Assembly: GCA_023667345.1 (NCBI GenBank) | Contig: JAMPAF010000002.1 | Coordinates: 93,151 to 157,150, forward strand | Direction of reading: 5' to 3' | DNA length: 64,000 bases | From: Clostridiales bacterium | GTDB taxonomy: Bacteria; Bacillota; Clostridia; Christensenellales; Borkfalkiaceae | Shown: positions 43,248 through 51,791 of the stretch, piece after piece | How positions within the stretch are numbered: the stretch's first letter is position 1 | Layout: each line of letters begins with the position of its first letter | The notes under the pieces: generated by a model | Database searches by the model: none | Told to the model about the DNA's origin: nothing | Seen by the model: the letters and a program-made list of their open reading frames with translations, nothing else | Made by a program: the position numbers and the translations under genes

Positions 43248-45782
43248 TTACTTTGCCTCGACCTCTTCTATGGTGTAGCACTCGATTATATCGCCGACCT
43301 TGATATCGTTAAAGCCGTCTATCGCGCAACCGCATTCGTAGTTGTACGCAACCTCTTTAACGTCGTCTTTAAACCTCTTCAACTGCTTTACGTTGCCTTC
43401 GACGACCAAAACGTCGTCGCGGTAAATTCTCAGCTTGCCGCCGCGGATAATCTTGCCCTCGGTGACGTAGCAACCGGCAACCGTGCCCACACCCGTGATT
43501 TTAAACGTCTGGCGCACCTCGCACTTGCCGAGATATACGTCCTGATATTTGGGCGTATACATACCTTTGAGCGCGGCTTTGATGTCGTCTAAAAGGTCGT
43601 AAATAATTCTGTAACTTCTTACGTCAACCTTACTGCGCTCGGCGGTGACTCTCGCCTTTGCGTCGGGGCGCACGTTGAAGCCTAAAATGATTGCGTTGGA
43701 CGATTCCGCGAGCATAACATCCGTTTCGGTAATCGCGCCCGCACCGCTGTGGATAACCTTGACCTCGACCTCTTCGTCGGAAAGTTCCAAAACCGACTGC
43801 TTTATAGCCTCTACCGAGCCCTGCACGTCGCCCTTTATAATAAGGTTCAAAATCTTTTTGTTGCCCGCCGCAAGCCCGCCGAACATATCGTCGAACGAAA
43901 CTTTCGAGGTGACTTTGCCCCTCTCGTCGCTCTCTTTTCTCTTTCTCTCTTCGATGACCGATTTCATGAGTTCCTGCGTTACGGCGAAAATCGAATCGCC
44001 CGCGTTGGGAACTTCCTCGAAGCCTAAAACGTATACGGCTTTTGAAGGACCGGCTTCCTTGACCGTCCTGCCCTTGTCGTCTATCATGGCGCGCACGCGA
44101 CCGGTTATCGTGCCCGAAATTATGTTGTCGCCCGTGTGCAGAGTGCCGTTTTGCACGAGCACGGTTGCAAGGGGACCCTTGCCCTTGTCGAGCTGGGCTT
44201 CGATAATAACGCCGCGCGCCTGCCTTTCGGGATTGGCTAACAGCTCCTTCATTTCGGCGACAAGTAACACGTTTTCCAAAAGCGCGTCGATGCCCTCGCC
44301 CGTCTTGCACGAGATGGGGCATATAGGCGTCGTGCCGCCCCACTCTTCGGGAACGAGCCCGTGCGAGGTGAGCTCCTGCTTTACCTTTTCGGGGTTCGCG
44401 CCGACTTTATCCATCTTGTTTACCGCAACGACTATCGAAACGCCCGCCGCGGTTGCGTGGTTGATTGCCTCTATGGTCTGGGGCATAACGCCGTCGTCCG
44501 CCGCAACAACGAGGATAACGATATCGGTTACCATCGCGCCGCGCGCACGCATTGCCGTGAACGCTTCGTGACCGGGGGTATCTATAAAGGTTATGCTCTT
44601 GCCCTTAACGCTGACCGAATACGCGCCTATGTGCTGGGTTATGCCGCCCGCTTCGCCGCCCGTTACGTTTGACTTTCTTATATAGTCCAAAAGCGAAGTC
44701 TTTCCGTGGTCGACGTGACCCATTACGGTTACGACGGGAGCGCGGGGCACGAGACTTTCTATCTCTTCGACCGTATCCGCCTGCTTTTCGCTCAGAATTT
44801 CTTCCGCCGTCTTTTCGGGCTTGTATTCGAGGTCGATATCCATGCTCGCCGCAAGCAACGCCGCGGTTTCGTAGTCAATCGACTCGTTGACCGTCTTCAT
44901 TATGCCCTCTTTGAACAGCCATTTGGTTATCTCGACTGCGGACATACCTATCTTTTCGGACAGCACCTTTAAGGGAATATCGTTGGTGGTTACTATCGCG
45001 TGGTCGATTTTAACCGCCTGCGAGTTCTGGCTCGACTTGGCTTTTTTAACCCTTAACTTTCTGTAACCGCTCTTGTCCTCGTCGAAGTCCGCCACGGTAG
45101 CGCCTTGCTGTTTTATGAGCGCGCGCTTGGATATGGCGTGTCTGTCCTTTTCGACGTAGGTCTTTTCGAAGCCCTTCTTCTTGTCCGCGCCGAAGTTTTT
45201 GCCCGCGCCCTTTGCGGGGGCGGGAGCCGCAGGAGCCACGTATTTTGCGCCGCCCCTTGCTGCGCCTGCGGGTGCGCCCGTGCGGGGCTGCTGTCCGTAT
45301 GCGGGGCGGGAAGGTCTGCCCGCGTCTCTGTTTACGTAGGTTTTTGCGGGGGCGGGAGCCGCCTTTGCGACTATATATGAAGGTCTTGCCGGTTTTGCGG
45401 GTTGCGGCGCGGGTGCGGGTTCTTCCTTAACCTGCGGCTTTTCGGGCTCGGCGGGTTTTTCCGCCGCCTTTTCGGCAGCCGCCGCCTTCTTTTCTTCGAC
45501 GGGCGCGGGTTCCTTTACTTGCGGCTCCGCGGTCTTGATTTCCGCGGGCTTTGCTTCCGCTTCCGCTGCGGCTTTTGCCGCGGCTTCTTCCGCAGCCGCC
45601 GCTTCGCGCGCGAGTCTCTCTTCCTCGGCGCGCATGGCTTTACGCGCATTTTCCAGCTCGTTAAAGCGCTTTAAAATGTCCGCCGCCGTTCTCTCTGCGG
45701 ACGATACTTTTTTAGAGAGCTCGTTAATAGTTCCCTCTTTTAAAATCTTGTCAATGGTCAGAATATTTTCGTATTTAGCCAT
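43248..45782 (-). CDS. infB: Translation initiation factor IF-2
   Basis: GTPase that brings initiator tRNA to the ribosome. The 844 residues have a short N-terminal helical part, a low-complexity region rich in Ala, Glu and Pro (about 40-220), and a helical IF2N part (IPLKVLSEKIGMSAVEITKWL). The G domain has GHVDHGKTS near 356, DTPGH, and NKMD. The C-terminal domains bind fMet-tRNA (GKCEVRQTFKITGVGTVAG). It lies between the L7Ae-like gene and rbfA as in other Firmicutes. Confidence 0.97.
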   Translation of the reverse strand: MAKYENILTIDKILKEGTINELSKKVSSAERTAADILKRFNELENARKAMRAEEERLAREAAAAEEAAAKAAAEAEAKPAEIKTAEPQVKEPAPVEEKKAAAAEKAAEKPAEPEKPQVKEEPAPAPQPAKPARPSYIVAKAAPAPAKTYVNRDAGRPSRPAYGQQPRTGAPAGAARGGAKYVAPAAPAPAKGAGKNFGADKKKGFEKTYVEKDRHAISKRALIKQQGATVADFDEDKSGYRKLRVKKAKSSQNSQAVKIDHAIVTTNDIPLKVLSEKIGMSAVEITKWLFKEGIMKTVNESIDYETAALLAASMDIDLEYKPEKTAEEILSEKQADTVEEIESLVPRAPVVTVMGHVDHGKTSLLDYIRKSNVTGGEAGGITQHIGAYSVSVKGKSITFIDTPGHEAFTAMRARGAMVTDIVILVVAADDGVMPQTIEAINHATAAGVSIVVAVNKMDKVGANPEKVKQELTSHGLVPEEWGGTTPICPISCKTGEGIDALLENVLLVAEMKELLANPERQARGVIIEAQLDKGKGPLATVLVQNGTLHTGDNIISGTITGRVRAMIDDKGRTVKEAGPSKAVYVLGFEEVPNAGDSIFAVTQELMKSVIEERKRKESDERGKVTSKVSFDDMFGGLAAGNKKILNLIIKGDVQGSVEAIKQSVLELSDEEVEVKVIHSGAGAITETDVMLAESSNAIILGFNVRPDAKARVTAERSKVDVRSYRIIYDLLDDIKAALKGMYTPKYQDVYLGKCEVRQTFKITGVGTVAGCYVTEGKIIRGGKLRIYRDDVLVVEGNVKQLKRFKDDVKEVAYNYECGCAIDGFNDIKVGDIIECYTIEEVEAK

Positions 45783-45794
45783 ACAGTTTTTTAA

Positions 45795-46109
45795 TCACCT
45801 CTCGGTATATAATTCGTAGTCGCCGCCGATATTGTCCGAAATTGCCTGCGCAAGCGACATATCGCGGATTGCCGCAAGTTTGCAACCCTGTTTATGAACG
45901 GCGTTTTCCAGCCCCGATTTGCATATAACAAGCGGACAGGAAAATCTGTTTTTATATTTTATTGCGAGTTTAAAAGTATTTTCCGACGCGGTCGAACAGA
46001 CCATAATAAGGTACACACCCTTTTTTAAGGTGTCTATCGTGCCGCCGCCGAGCGCAATTTTGCGCGCCCTTAAACAAAAGCCCAGATAGGTTTCAACCTT
46101 TCCCGTCAA
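45795..46109 (-). CDS. L7Ae-family RNA-binding protein YlxQ
   Basis: A small RNA-binding protein of the L7Ae/L30e fold. The 104 residues include YLGFCLRARKIALGGGTI, then YLIMVCSTASENTFK. TTG 46109 is the likely start: GGAGGAG lies just before it and it gives the usual length. A reading from 46133 would overlap ylxR by 41 bases. It lies between ylxR and infB, the standard place. It is thought to bind kink-turn RNA. Confidence 0.88.
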   Translation of the reverse strand: MTGKVETYLGFCLRARKIALGGGTIDTLKKGVYLIMVCSTASENTFKLAIKYKNRFSCPLVICKSGLENAVHKQGCKLAAIRDMSLAQAISDNIGGDYELYTER

Positions 46110-46368
46110 AATACTCCTCCTCGATTGCCGCATACACCTTTTCGTCGACGCGGCAAGAGAAAACCCTGTCTAAAAGGCGGCTCTTTCTAAGCTTTTTTAC
46201 GCAGTCGGGATTGTCGCAGATGTACGCGCCGCGCCCGTTGGCTTTGCCCGAAAAGTCGATAAAAATTTCGCCGTCGGAATTTTTGACTATCCTTAGCATC
46301 GCCTTTTTCTCTTTAAGCTCGCGGCAGGCTATGCACTGCCGAAGCGGCGTCTTTCTCACCTTGGGCAT
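46093..46368 (-). CDS. YlxR/DUF448 RNase P modulator RnpM
   Basis: The 91 residues contain PLRQCIACRELKEKKAMLRIV and the GRGAYIC-CVKK segment that mark the YlxR family. In Firmicutes this protein binds RNase P RNA. It lies 4 bases past nusA and overlaps the next gene by 17 bases. Confidence 0.93.
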   Translation of the reverse strand: MPKVRKTPLRQCIACRELKEKKAMLRIVKNSDGEIFIDFSGKANGRGAYICDNPDCVKKLRKSRLLDRVFSCRVDEKVYAAIEEEYFDGKG

Positions 46369-46372
46369 AAGC

Positions 46373-47467
46373 TTATTCGCTGTCCCCCGCGTCTTCCTCT
46401 TCGGGAATACCTATGCCGAGCTTAGCCGCCGCGGATTCGCTCTTGACGTCTATCTTCCAGCCCGTAAGCCTTACCGCAAGGCGCGCGTTCTGCCCGTCCC
46501 TGCCTATGGCAAGCGAAAGTTTGTCGTCGGGAACGACCGCCATAGCCGTGTTTTCGCCATCGAGCTGGGTAACGGATATGACCTTTGCGGGCGAGAGCGC
46601 CTTTGCGATAAATTCGAGGGGGTTCTCGCTCCAAGGGATAATGTCTATCTTTTCGCCGTGAAGCTCCTCTACGATTGCGTTCACCCTCGCGCCCTTGTTG
46701 CCTACGCACGCGCCGATTGCGTCAACCCTCGGGTCCTCGGAGCAGATTGCGATTTTGGTTCTCGCGCCCGCCTCGCGGCTGACTTCCTTTATAACAACGG
46801 TGCCCTGCTTGATTTCGGGAACCTCTTCCTCGAAGAGCTTTCTCACCAAGCCCGCCGATGAACGGCTGACAAGCACCTGCGCACCCTTGAAACCGCTTTT
46901 TACGCGCTTTACGAATACCTTAATTACGTCGTTTACCTCGTACTTTTCGCCGGGAACCTGGTCGGAAGGCAACATAAGCCCTTCGACCTGACCCTTGCCG
47001 AGTTCCACGTAAACGTTTTTAAGGTCAATCTTTCTTATCTTGCCGACGACGAGTTCGCCTTCCTTGTCCGAGAACTCGTTCATTGCGGCGTCGCGCTCGG
47101 TTTCGTGAAGTTTTTGCAAAATTACCTGCTTTGCGGTCTGCGCGGCAATGCGCGTAAAATCTTTCGGCGCAAACTTTTCGGTCACCTTGTCGCCGACTTT
47201 ATAGCTCTTTTTGATAGCGCGCGCGTCTTCGAGCGAGATTTCCGTATCCGCGTCCCCGACTTCTTCGACGACCGTTCTCGACGTATAGAATTCAATCGAG
47301 CCCTTTTCGGGGTTGAGTTTAAGTTCGACGTCGCCCGCCGCGCCCGCGCTCTGCTTTTTGCACGCGGAAACCAACGCGTTTTTAAGCGCGTCGATGAATA
47401 CTTCCTGAGGTATTCCCTTTTCCTTTTCCAAATCTGCAAGCGCAGCAAAAAAATCCTTGTTTACCAT
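46373..47467 (-). CDS. nusA: Transcription termination/antitermination factor NusA
   Basis: Binds RNA polymerase and nascent RNA to control pausing and termination. The 364 residues hold the N-terminal polymerase-binding domain, S1 domain (GELVVGKIRKIDLKNVYVELG), and two KH domains (ICSEDPRVDAIGACVGNKGARV and SLAIGRDGQNARLA). It ends without the acidic repeats seen in E. coli, as usual in Firmicutes. ATG 47467 has GGAG 9 bases upstream; a reading to 47524 would overlap the rimP stop. Confidence 0.96.
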   Translation of the reverse strand: MVNKDFFAALADLEKEKGIPQEVFIDALKNALVSACKKQSAGAAGDVELKLNPEKGSIEFYTSRTVVEEVGDADTEISLEDARAIKKSYKVGDKVTEKFAPKDFTRIAAQTAKQVILQKLHETERDAAMNEFSDKEGELVVGKIRKIDLKNVYVELGKGQVEGLMLPSDQVPGEKYEVNDVIKVFVKRVKSGFKGAQVLVSRSSAGLVRKLFEEEVPEIKQGTVVIKEVSREAGARTKIAICSEDPRVDAIGACVGNKGARVNAIVEELHGEKIDIIPWSENPLEFIAKALSPAKVISVTQLDGENTAMAVVPDDKLSLAIGRDGQNARLAVRLTGWKIDVKSESAAAKLGIGIPEEEDAGDSE

Positions 47468-47516
47468 TTTGATTTTCTCCTCATTTATCGTGAGCGCGTG
47501 TTTTACGCGCAAAATC

Positions 47517-47975
47517 TTAATCAAATTTAATAGCTTTGTTTATTTTTGCGATTTTGTTGCGGGGCAACTTGACCTCTTCCTTTTCAAGCTCCACCGTAAC
47601 GGTATTTTCATCGAACGCGCGTAAAAAGCCTTGCAATAACTTTTTGCCTTTATGCGGCGCGTATAGTTTGAGTTCGACCTCTTTATCAAGATTCCTTTCA
47701 AAATCTCTCTGCGTTTTAAATGGACGGTCGAGCCCCGGACTGGACACGTTCAGCGTGTACGCTTCGCCGTAGCTCGGGTCGAGCTCGTCAATCGGGTCGA
47801 AGATGGCGTTATGAAATTTTTCGCAGGTGTCGAGGTCGACGCCCGCCTCCGTTTCGATATACACGGTAAGCGTAGCCGCCTTTTCGTTGCACTCCGCGTC
47901 GACTATTTCTATCCCCATGGGCGCGGCGATTTTTTCAAGCATTTGCGTTATTTCTTCAACCGGTTTAAACTTCAT
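47517..47975 (-). CDS. rimP: Ribosome maturation factor RimP
   Basis: Needed for 30S subunit maturation. The 152 residues have the IEIVDAECNEKAATLTVYIE start and YTLNVSSPGLDRPF, the family signature. Then comes the SH3-like C-terminal part (KKLLQGFLRAFDENTVTVE). ATG 47975 is chosen over an upstream TTG at 47987; AGGG precedes it. It is first in the rimP-nusA-infB unit, with its own promoter. Confidence 0.94.
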   Translation of the reverse strand: MKFKPVEEITQMLEKIAAPMGIEIVDAECNEKAATLTVYIETEAGVDLDTCEKFHNAIFDPIDELDPSYGEAYTLNVSSPGLDRPFKTQRDFERNLDKEVELKLYAPHKGKKLLQGFLRAFDENTVTVELEKEEVKLPRNKIAKINKAIKFD

Positions 47976-47994
47976 AATTCCCTGCAATACAAGT

Positions 47995-48022
47995 ATTGAG
48001 TGCCTTTGTCAAGGCACTCAAT
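47995..48022 (-). promoter_or_regulatory. Hairpin in the rimP-nusA leader
   Basis: A perfect 10-bp stem (47995-48004 with 48013-48022) with an 8-base loop lies about 20 bases before the rimP ATG. No T run follows, so it is not a plain terminator. Such a hairpin near the start could affect translation or serve as a NusA or RNase site. Confidence 0.5.
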
Positions 48023-48050
48023 CTTAAATCTAAGTATTAAGCTTAAATTT

Positions 48051-48079
48051 ATTATAGCACGCCCTTTTTGATTTGGCAA
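48051..48079 (-). promoter_or_regulatory. Promoter of the rimP-nusA-infB unit
   Basis: TTGCCA (48074-48079), a 17-base spacer and an extended -10 TGCTATAAT (48051-48059; box 48051-48056) on the minus strand. It begins 4 bases past the stop of the PolC-like gene. Confidence 0.8.
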
Positions 48080-48082
48080 GTT

Positions 48083-49618
48083 TTAACAGAGGTTTGGCAA
48101 AGATTTTTTTATTTTTACCAATTCTATAAAGATTTTTGCCGTAACAAGAGCGTCGTCGGCGGCTCTGTGGTGGTTGAAAGTTATTCCGAAATGGTCCGCA
48201 ACCGTGTTAAGCTTGTAATTTGAAAGGTGCAGAACCGACTGCGAGAAGAACAGCGTATCGAAAATTCTGCGCTCGGGCATATACCCGCACTGCGAGCAGT
48301 AGTAATCTATGAACTTATAGTCGAAGTTGGCGGCGTTGTGCCCGACAAGATAACAGCCGCTTATGAACTTGAAAAAGTCGGGCATCACCCTTTCGTAGGT
48401 AGGCGCGCCGTCAACCATGCTTTGGTCTATTCCCGTAAGGCTTATAATCTCGCTTGAAAGCTTTCTCTGCGGGTTTACGAACGTGTTGAAGCATTCCTTA
48501 ATCTCGCCGTTTTCTATCTTGTACGCGCCTATCTCGATTATCCTGTCCATATTGCCCGCGGAAGGCGAGCTGTTAAGCCCCGTGGTTTCGAGGTCGAACA
48601 CCACGAAAGTGTTGTCGGTAAGGCATTTCGGCAAGCTGTTTTCCACGAAAAGGTTGCTCTGCGTAAAGTCGATAAACGGTTCGGGGAACACCGTTTCGTA
48701 GTATTTGGGAACTGGTTTCGACAGCCGCTTTTCGGGCACGAAGCCGTAGGGCACTTTGCCGTAGTCGATAAAGTTCGCCGTAGGTCTTATAGAGCCGTTA
48801 AAGCTCTCGGTTTTGCACGTTAAAACTATGCTGTCGCCCACTTTGAGCTTTTTGATTTTTTCGATGCTCTTCTGGCGGGTGAAGTAGCCCACGCGCACCG
48901 AAGCCGTCGTGTCGTTCACAGTAAAGTTGTACATAAGTTTTTCTCTGCCGCCCGACATCGTTATGGTCTTTTCGCGGATATCGGTTATTTCGCCGCAGAT
49001 AACTACGCTTTCGCTTATAAAATTGAGGTCGGCTATGTAGACGGCGCGATTATGCGTAACCCCGCCTTCCAAAAAGGAAAACTCGGCAATCTCGAAGCTC
49101 CTCGGCGGAATTTCGTACTGAATGTTTTCGTGCTTTTCCTCGATTACTATATCGTCAAGCTTGCTTTCGACTGTAACGCAACGCCCCGTAAATTCGCCGC
49201 AGAACTGCTTTTTAAGCTCCGCACAAATACGCTCCGCCACGTCGGCGGTGAAGGTCGAGGCGCGCACCACCGCCACCTCGAAGTAAAAGCCGTTTTCCGT
49301 CTTTTCCACCTTGATATCGTCCGCCGTGACGAACGCCGCAAGCTGACGGTTAATCTCGGGAATGAGCGCAAGTATCCTCTTTGCAACCATTCCGCTATCG
49401 GGCGTGAGCTTGCTGATTTTTACAGAGCACGAAAAGAGTTCGGGCACAAACCTGCGCGCGATTTTCCTTGCCGCCGCCTCGTCGTCGGCGGTATACTGCT
49501 TATCTGTCACGAGCGCAATCTCCACCCTTCCGTCGGCTTTTATAAGCGAAACGGACGACAATATTGCCGCGCTCAGCGATTTAATTGTTCGTATTTCACC
49601 AATAAAGCTTTCAGTCAT
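48083..49618 (-). CDS. PolC N-terminal/exonuclease protein lacking polymerase
   Basis: The 511 residues match the first part of the Gram-positive replicase PolC. There is an N-terminal region (1-170), an OB-type nucleic-acid domain (about 190-310, with VVICGEITDIREKTITMSGGR), then a DEDDh 3'-5' exonuclease (about 335-505). The exonuclease ligands are VFDLETTG (near 341), HNAANFD (near 431) and HHRAADDA (near 484). The PHP domain that normally brackets the exonuclease and the whole polymerase core are missing. The next gene starts 107 bases on, so no remnant is left. It sits between ispG and rimP, the normal place of polC. It may proofread or trim DNA or RNA for another polymerase. Confidence 0.8.
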   Translation of the reverse strand: MTESFIGEIRTIKSLSAAILSSVSLIKADGRVEIALVTDKQYTADDEAAARKIARRFVPELFSCSVKISKLTPDSGMVAKRILALIPEINRQLAAFVTADDIKVEKTENGFYFEVAVVRASTFTADVAERICAELKKQFCGEFTGRCVTVESKLDDIVIEEKHENIQYEIPPRSFEIAEFSFLEGGVTHNRAVYIADLNFISESVVICGEITDIREKTITMSGGREKLMYNFTVNDTTASVRVGYFTRQKSIEKIKKLKVGDSIVLTCKTESFNGSIRPTANFIDYGKVPYGFVPEKRLSKPVPKYYETVFPEPFIDFTQSNLFVENSLPKCLTDNTFVVFDLETTGLNSSPSAGNMDRIIEIGAYKIENGEIKECFNTFVNPQRKLSSEIISLTGIDQSMVDGAPTYERVMPDFFKFISGCYLVGHNAANFDYKFIDYYCSQCGYMPERRIFDTLFFSQSVLHLSNYKLNTVADHFGITFNHHRAADDALVTAKIFIELVKIKKSLPNLC

Positions 49619-50666
49619 TTAAAATACCGTTCAATTCTTTGAAAAACTCGCTCTCGGCGTCCCGCACGGGCACGCGCCTTATTATCTCGCCGTTTTTGAA
49701 AATCACGCAGTACTCCGCAGAGCCCGCAATGCCTAAATCGCAGTCCTTCGCCTCGCCCGGTCCGTTTACGACGCACCCCATGACGGCAACCTTTAACGGC
49801 TTTTTAATATCCCTGACCCGCTCGTTGACCTTATCTGCGAGCGCAACCGTGTCCCATCGGCACCGCCCGCACGTGGGGCAGGAAATTACGTTTACGAAAT
49901 TTTTGTCAAGCCCGACGGCGCGAAGCAACGTTTTGGCTGCGTACACCTCTTCAACGGGGTCGCCCGTAATCGAAATGCGCACCGTATCGCCTATGCCGTT
50001 TAATAAAAGCGCACCGAGCGCCGCCGAAGATTTTACAACCGCCATCTCCCGCGTGCCCGCCTCGGTAACGCCGATATGCAGGGGGTGAGCGCACCTTTTT
50101 GCAAGCAACGTGTATGCGTCGTAAGTAAGTTTAGCGTCCGAAGCCTTCACCGCGACGACGATATCGTTTACGCCGCACTTCTCCAAAATTTTCACATTGA
50201 AAAGCGCGCTTTCGACCAAAGCCTCCGCGCTTTTTCCGTATTTTTGCAGAAACCCCTTTTCGATACTGCCCGTGTTCGCGCCCACACGCACGGGAATTTT
50301 GTGCGCCTTAATGCAGTCGGCGACAATTTTGATTTCGGCTTCGCCGCCGATATTGCCGGGGTTTATGCGCACCTTGTCGCACCCGCTTTCGATTGCCGCA
50401 ACCGCGAGTTTGTGCGAAAAATGTATGTCGGCAACGACAGGCAGAGAGCTACTGTCCTTTAAAATTTTAATCGCCCGTGCGTCCCCTTCGTCCAAAACGG
50501 ACACGCGCACGATATCGCACCCCGTGTCTTTCAGGGCGTTTATCTGCGCGGCGCACTCATCAGTATGCGAAGTTTTGACGGTGCACATGGACTGAATTTT
50601 CACCCTTTCGCCGCCGCCGACAACCACGCCGCCTATATTTACTTTTTTTGTTTTATAATTTTCCAT
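49611..50666 (-). CDS. ispG: 4-hydroxy-3-methylbut-2-enyl diphosphate synthase
   Basis: Iron-sulphur enzyme of the MEP pathway to isoprenoids, which supplies the undecaprenyl lipid carrier for wall synthesis. The 351 residues show VNIGGVVVGGGERVKIQSMC at the start, NPGNIGG, and the cluster cysteines in CPTCGRC and MGCVVNGPGEA. It overlaps the PolC-like gene by 8 bases. In other Firmicutes ispC and rseP come before it; here nrdR does. Confidence 0.96.
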   Translation of the reverse strand: MENYKTKKVNIGGVVVGGGERVKIQSMCTVKTSHTDECAAQINALKDTGCDIVRVSVLDEGDARAIKILKDSSSLPVVADIHFSHKLAVAAIESGCDKVRINPGNIGGEAEIKIVADCIKAHKIPVRVGANTGSIEKGFLQKYGKSAEALVESALFNVKILEKCGVNDIVVAVKASDAKLTYDAYTLLAKRCAHPLHIGVTEAGTREMAVVKSSAALGALLLNGIGDTVRISITGDPVEEVYAAKTLLRAVGLDKNFVNVISCPTCGRCRWDTVALADKVNERVRDIKKPLKVAVMGCVVNGPGEAKDCDLGIAGSAEYCVIFKNGEIIRRVPVRDAESEFFKELNGILND

Positions 50667-50667
50667 A

Positions 50668-50695
50668 CAAAATATAAGGCAGTTTTCACTGCCTT
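50668..50695 (-). terminator. Terminator after nrdR
   Basis: An 8-bp stem (50676-50683 with 50688-50695) with a GAAA loop is followed by ATATTTTG on the minus strand. It lies 10 bases past the nrdR stop and just before the ispG ATG. Confidence 0.55.
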
Positions 50696-50705
50696 AAAGG
50701 TTTTT

Positions 50706-51164
50706 TTACTTTCTGTTTGCCATCATCTTCTGCAATTCCTGCATAAAGCTGTCGATATCCGTGAACGAGCGGTACACGCTTGCGTAGCGCACGTAGGCGA
50801 CCTCGTCGAGGTTTTTTAAGCCTTCCATTACCATCTCGCCTATCTGCTTTGACGAAATTTCCTGCTCCATCGAATTGTATATACGCTTTGTGATATCATC
50901 GACGAGCTTGTCTATCTTTTCCATAGATACAGGACGCTTTTCGCACGATTTAATAATGCCGCTTTTAATCTTTTGCGGGTCGTACGACTGCCGCAAGCCG
51001 CTGCTTTTAACGACAAGCACGGGCGTGTCCTCGATGGTTTCGTAAGTGGTGAAACGCTTGCCGCACTGCACGCACTCCCTTCTTCTTCTTATTGTTCTGC
51101 CCTCGTCAGCCGAGCGGCTGTCGATTACCTTGCTGTCCTCACAGCCGCAATACATACACTTCAT
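50706..51164 (-). CDS. nrdR: Ribonucleotide reductase repressor NrdR
   Basis: Zinc-ribbon and ATP-cone repressor of ribonucleotide reductase genes. The 152 residues start MKCMYCGCEDSKVIDSR and continue RRRRECVQCGKRFTTYE, giving the four zinc cysteines. The ATP-cone follows (VVKSSGLRQSYDPQKIKSGI). AAGGGG lies before the ATG. No nrd genes are in the window. Confidence 0.96.
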   Translation of the reverse strand: MKCMYCGCEDSKVIDSRSADEGRTIRRRRECVQCGKRFTTYETIEDTPVLVVKSSGLRQSYDPQKIKSGIIKSCEKRPVSMEKIDKLVDDITKRIYNSMEQEISSKQIGEMVMEGLKNLDEVAYVRYASVYRSFTDIDSFMQELQKMMANRK

Positions 51165-51246
51165 ATCTTTACCCCTTGCCGAAGCTTTTTAAAATTATAA
51201 CACAATATATTGTGTTTGTAAAGCCGCCGCAACAAAATTTATAAAA

Positions 51247-51437
51247 ATGGAGTGAGCCCGCGCATTCCTGCGCGGGCTCACGGAATTCCTTAGCAATCGC
51301 GAAAAATATTTTGAAAAAAGATTTTTTGCGAAGAGGAGCGGCAACGGAGCTAAATTGGCGTTTGCGCCCCGCGTGAACGCCTTAAAGCAAAGTTTGCCGT
51401 GACGATGGAGTGTGCCCGCGCATTGCTGCGCGGGCAC
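51247..51437. repeat. Two direct-repeat GC hairpins
   Basis: ATGGAGTG occurs at 51247 and 51405, each followed by a GC-rich hairpin: 13 bp (51252-51264 with 51269-51281) and 11 bp (51412-51422 with 51427-51437), with 4-base loops. Spacing of the copies is 158 bases. Confidence 0.7.
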
Positions 51438-51715
51438 GGTATTTATGAATAAAAGACAAATTGCCTTTTACTGCCTGAATATTAAATTGTTATAGCCTAC
51501 CACCCCGCCGTCATTCTGCCCCGCGCTTGCGCGGCACGAAGTAGAGGAAAGCGGTACCACCAAACACGTCATTATGAGGTTATTGCGGCACTACGGACTT
51601 ATTTGAAACGTTTAAGCATTTAGCCGCAAAAACCGTGATAATCTTTTTGCGCGTTCTTTCTCGCGCAAAACTAACCTTGCCGCATTACGACATTATTTAA
51701 GGTGAACTTTTGCAA

Positions 51716-51764
51716 ACTCCGTAATTCTGGATTGCCGCGGGCACAAGTGCCCTCGCAATGACGG
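51716..51764 (-). repeat. Dispersed repeat, copy A
   Basis: On the minus strand it reads CCGTCATTGCGAGG, a variable hairpin core, then GGCAATCCAGAATTACGGAG. The same ends occur in copy B at 54711-54754 on the plus strand, so the pair flanks the lipoprotein gene in inverted orientation. Confidence 0.8.
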
Positions 51765-51791
51765 TATTCGGCGAAGTGCTCCGCCGTCAAA

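Larger units (their letters stand above)
51165..51791. other. Repeat-rich intergenic region
   Basis: No gene is seen in these 627 bases. They hold two direct-repeat hairpins (51247-51281 and 51405-51437), a TCGC...GCGA hairpin like that before purD and purM (51297-51331, plus strand), a short TTTGCGCG/CGCGCAAA dyad near 51645, and one arm of a dispersed repeat (51716-51764). No transposase is present. Confidence 0.7.

Noticed and set aside
43645-44571. Plus-strand open frame of 308 codons opposite infB
   Set aside because: Ser/Pro-rich shadow frame of a certain gene.
48083-49618. Ordinary DnaQ-type proofreading subunit
   Set aside because: DnaQ lacks the PolC-like N-terminal region and OB fold seen here, and the locus is that of polC.
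51165-51791. Insertion sequence remnant
   Set aside because: Repeats and hairpins are present but no transposase fragment or target-site duplication was found.
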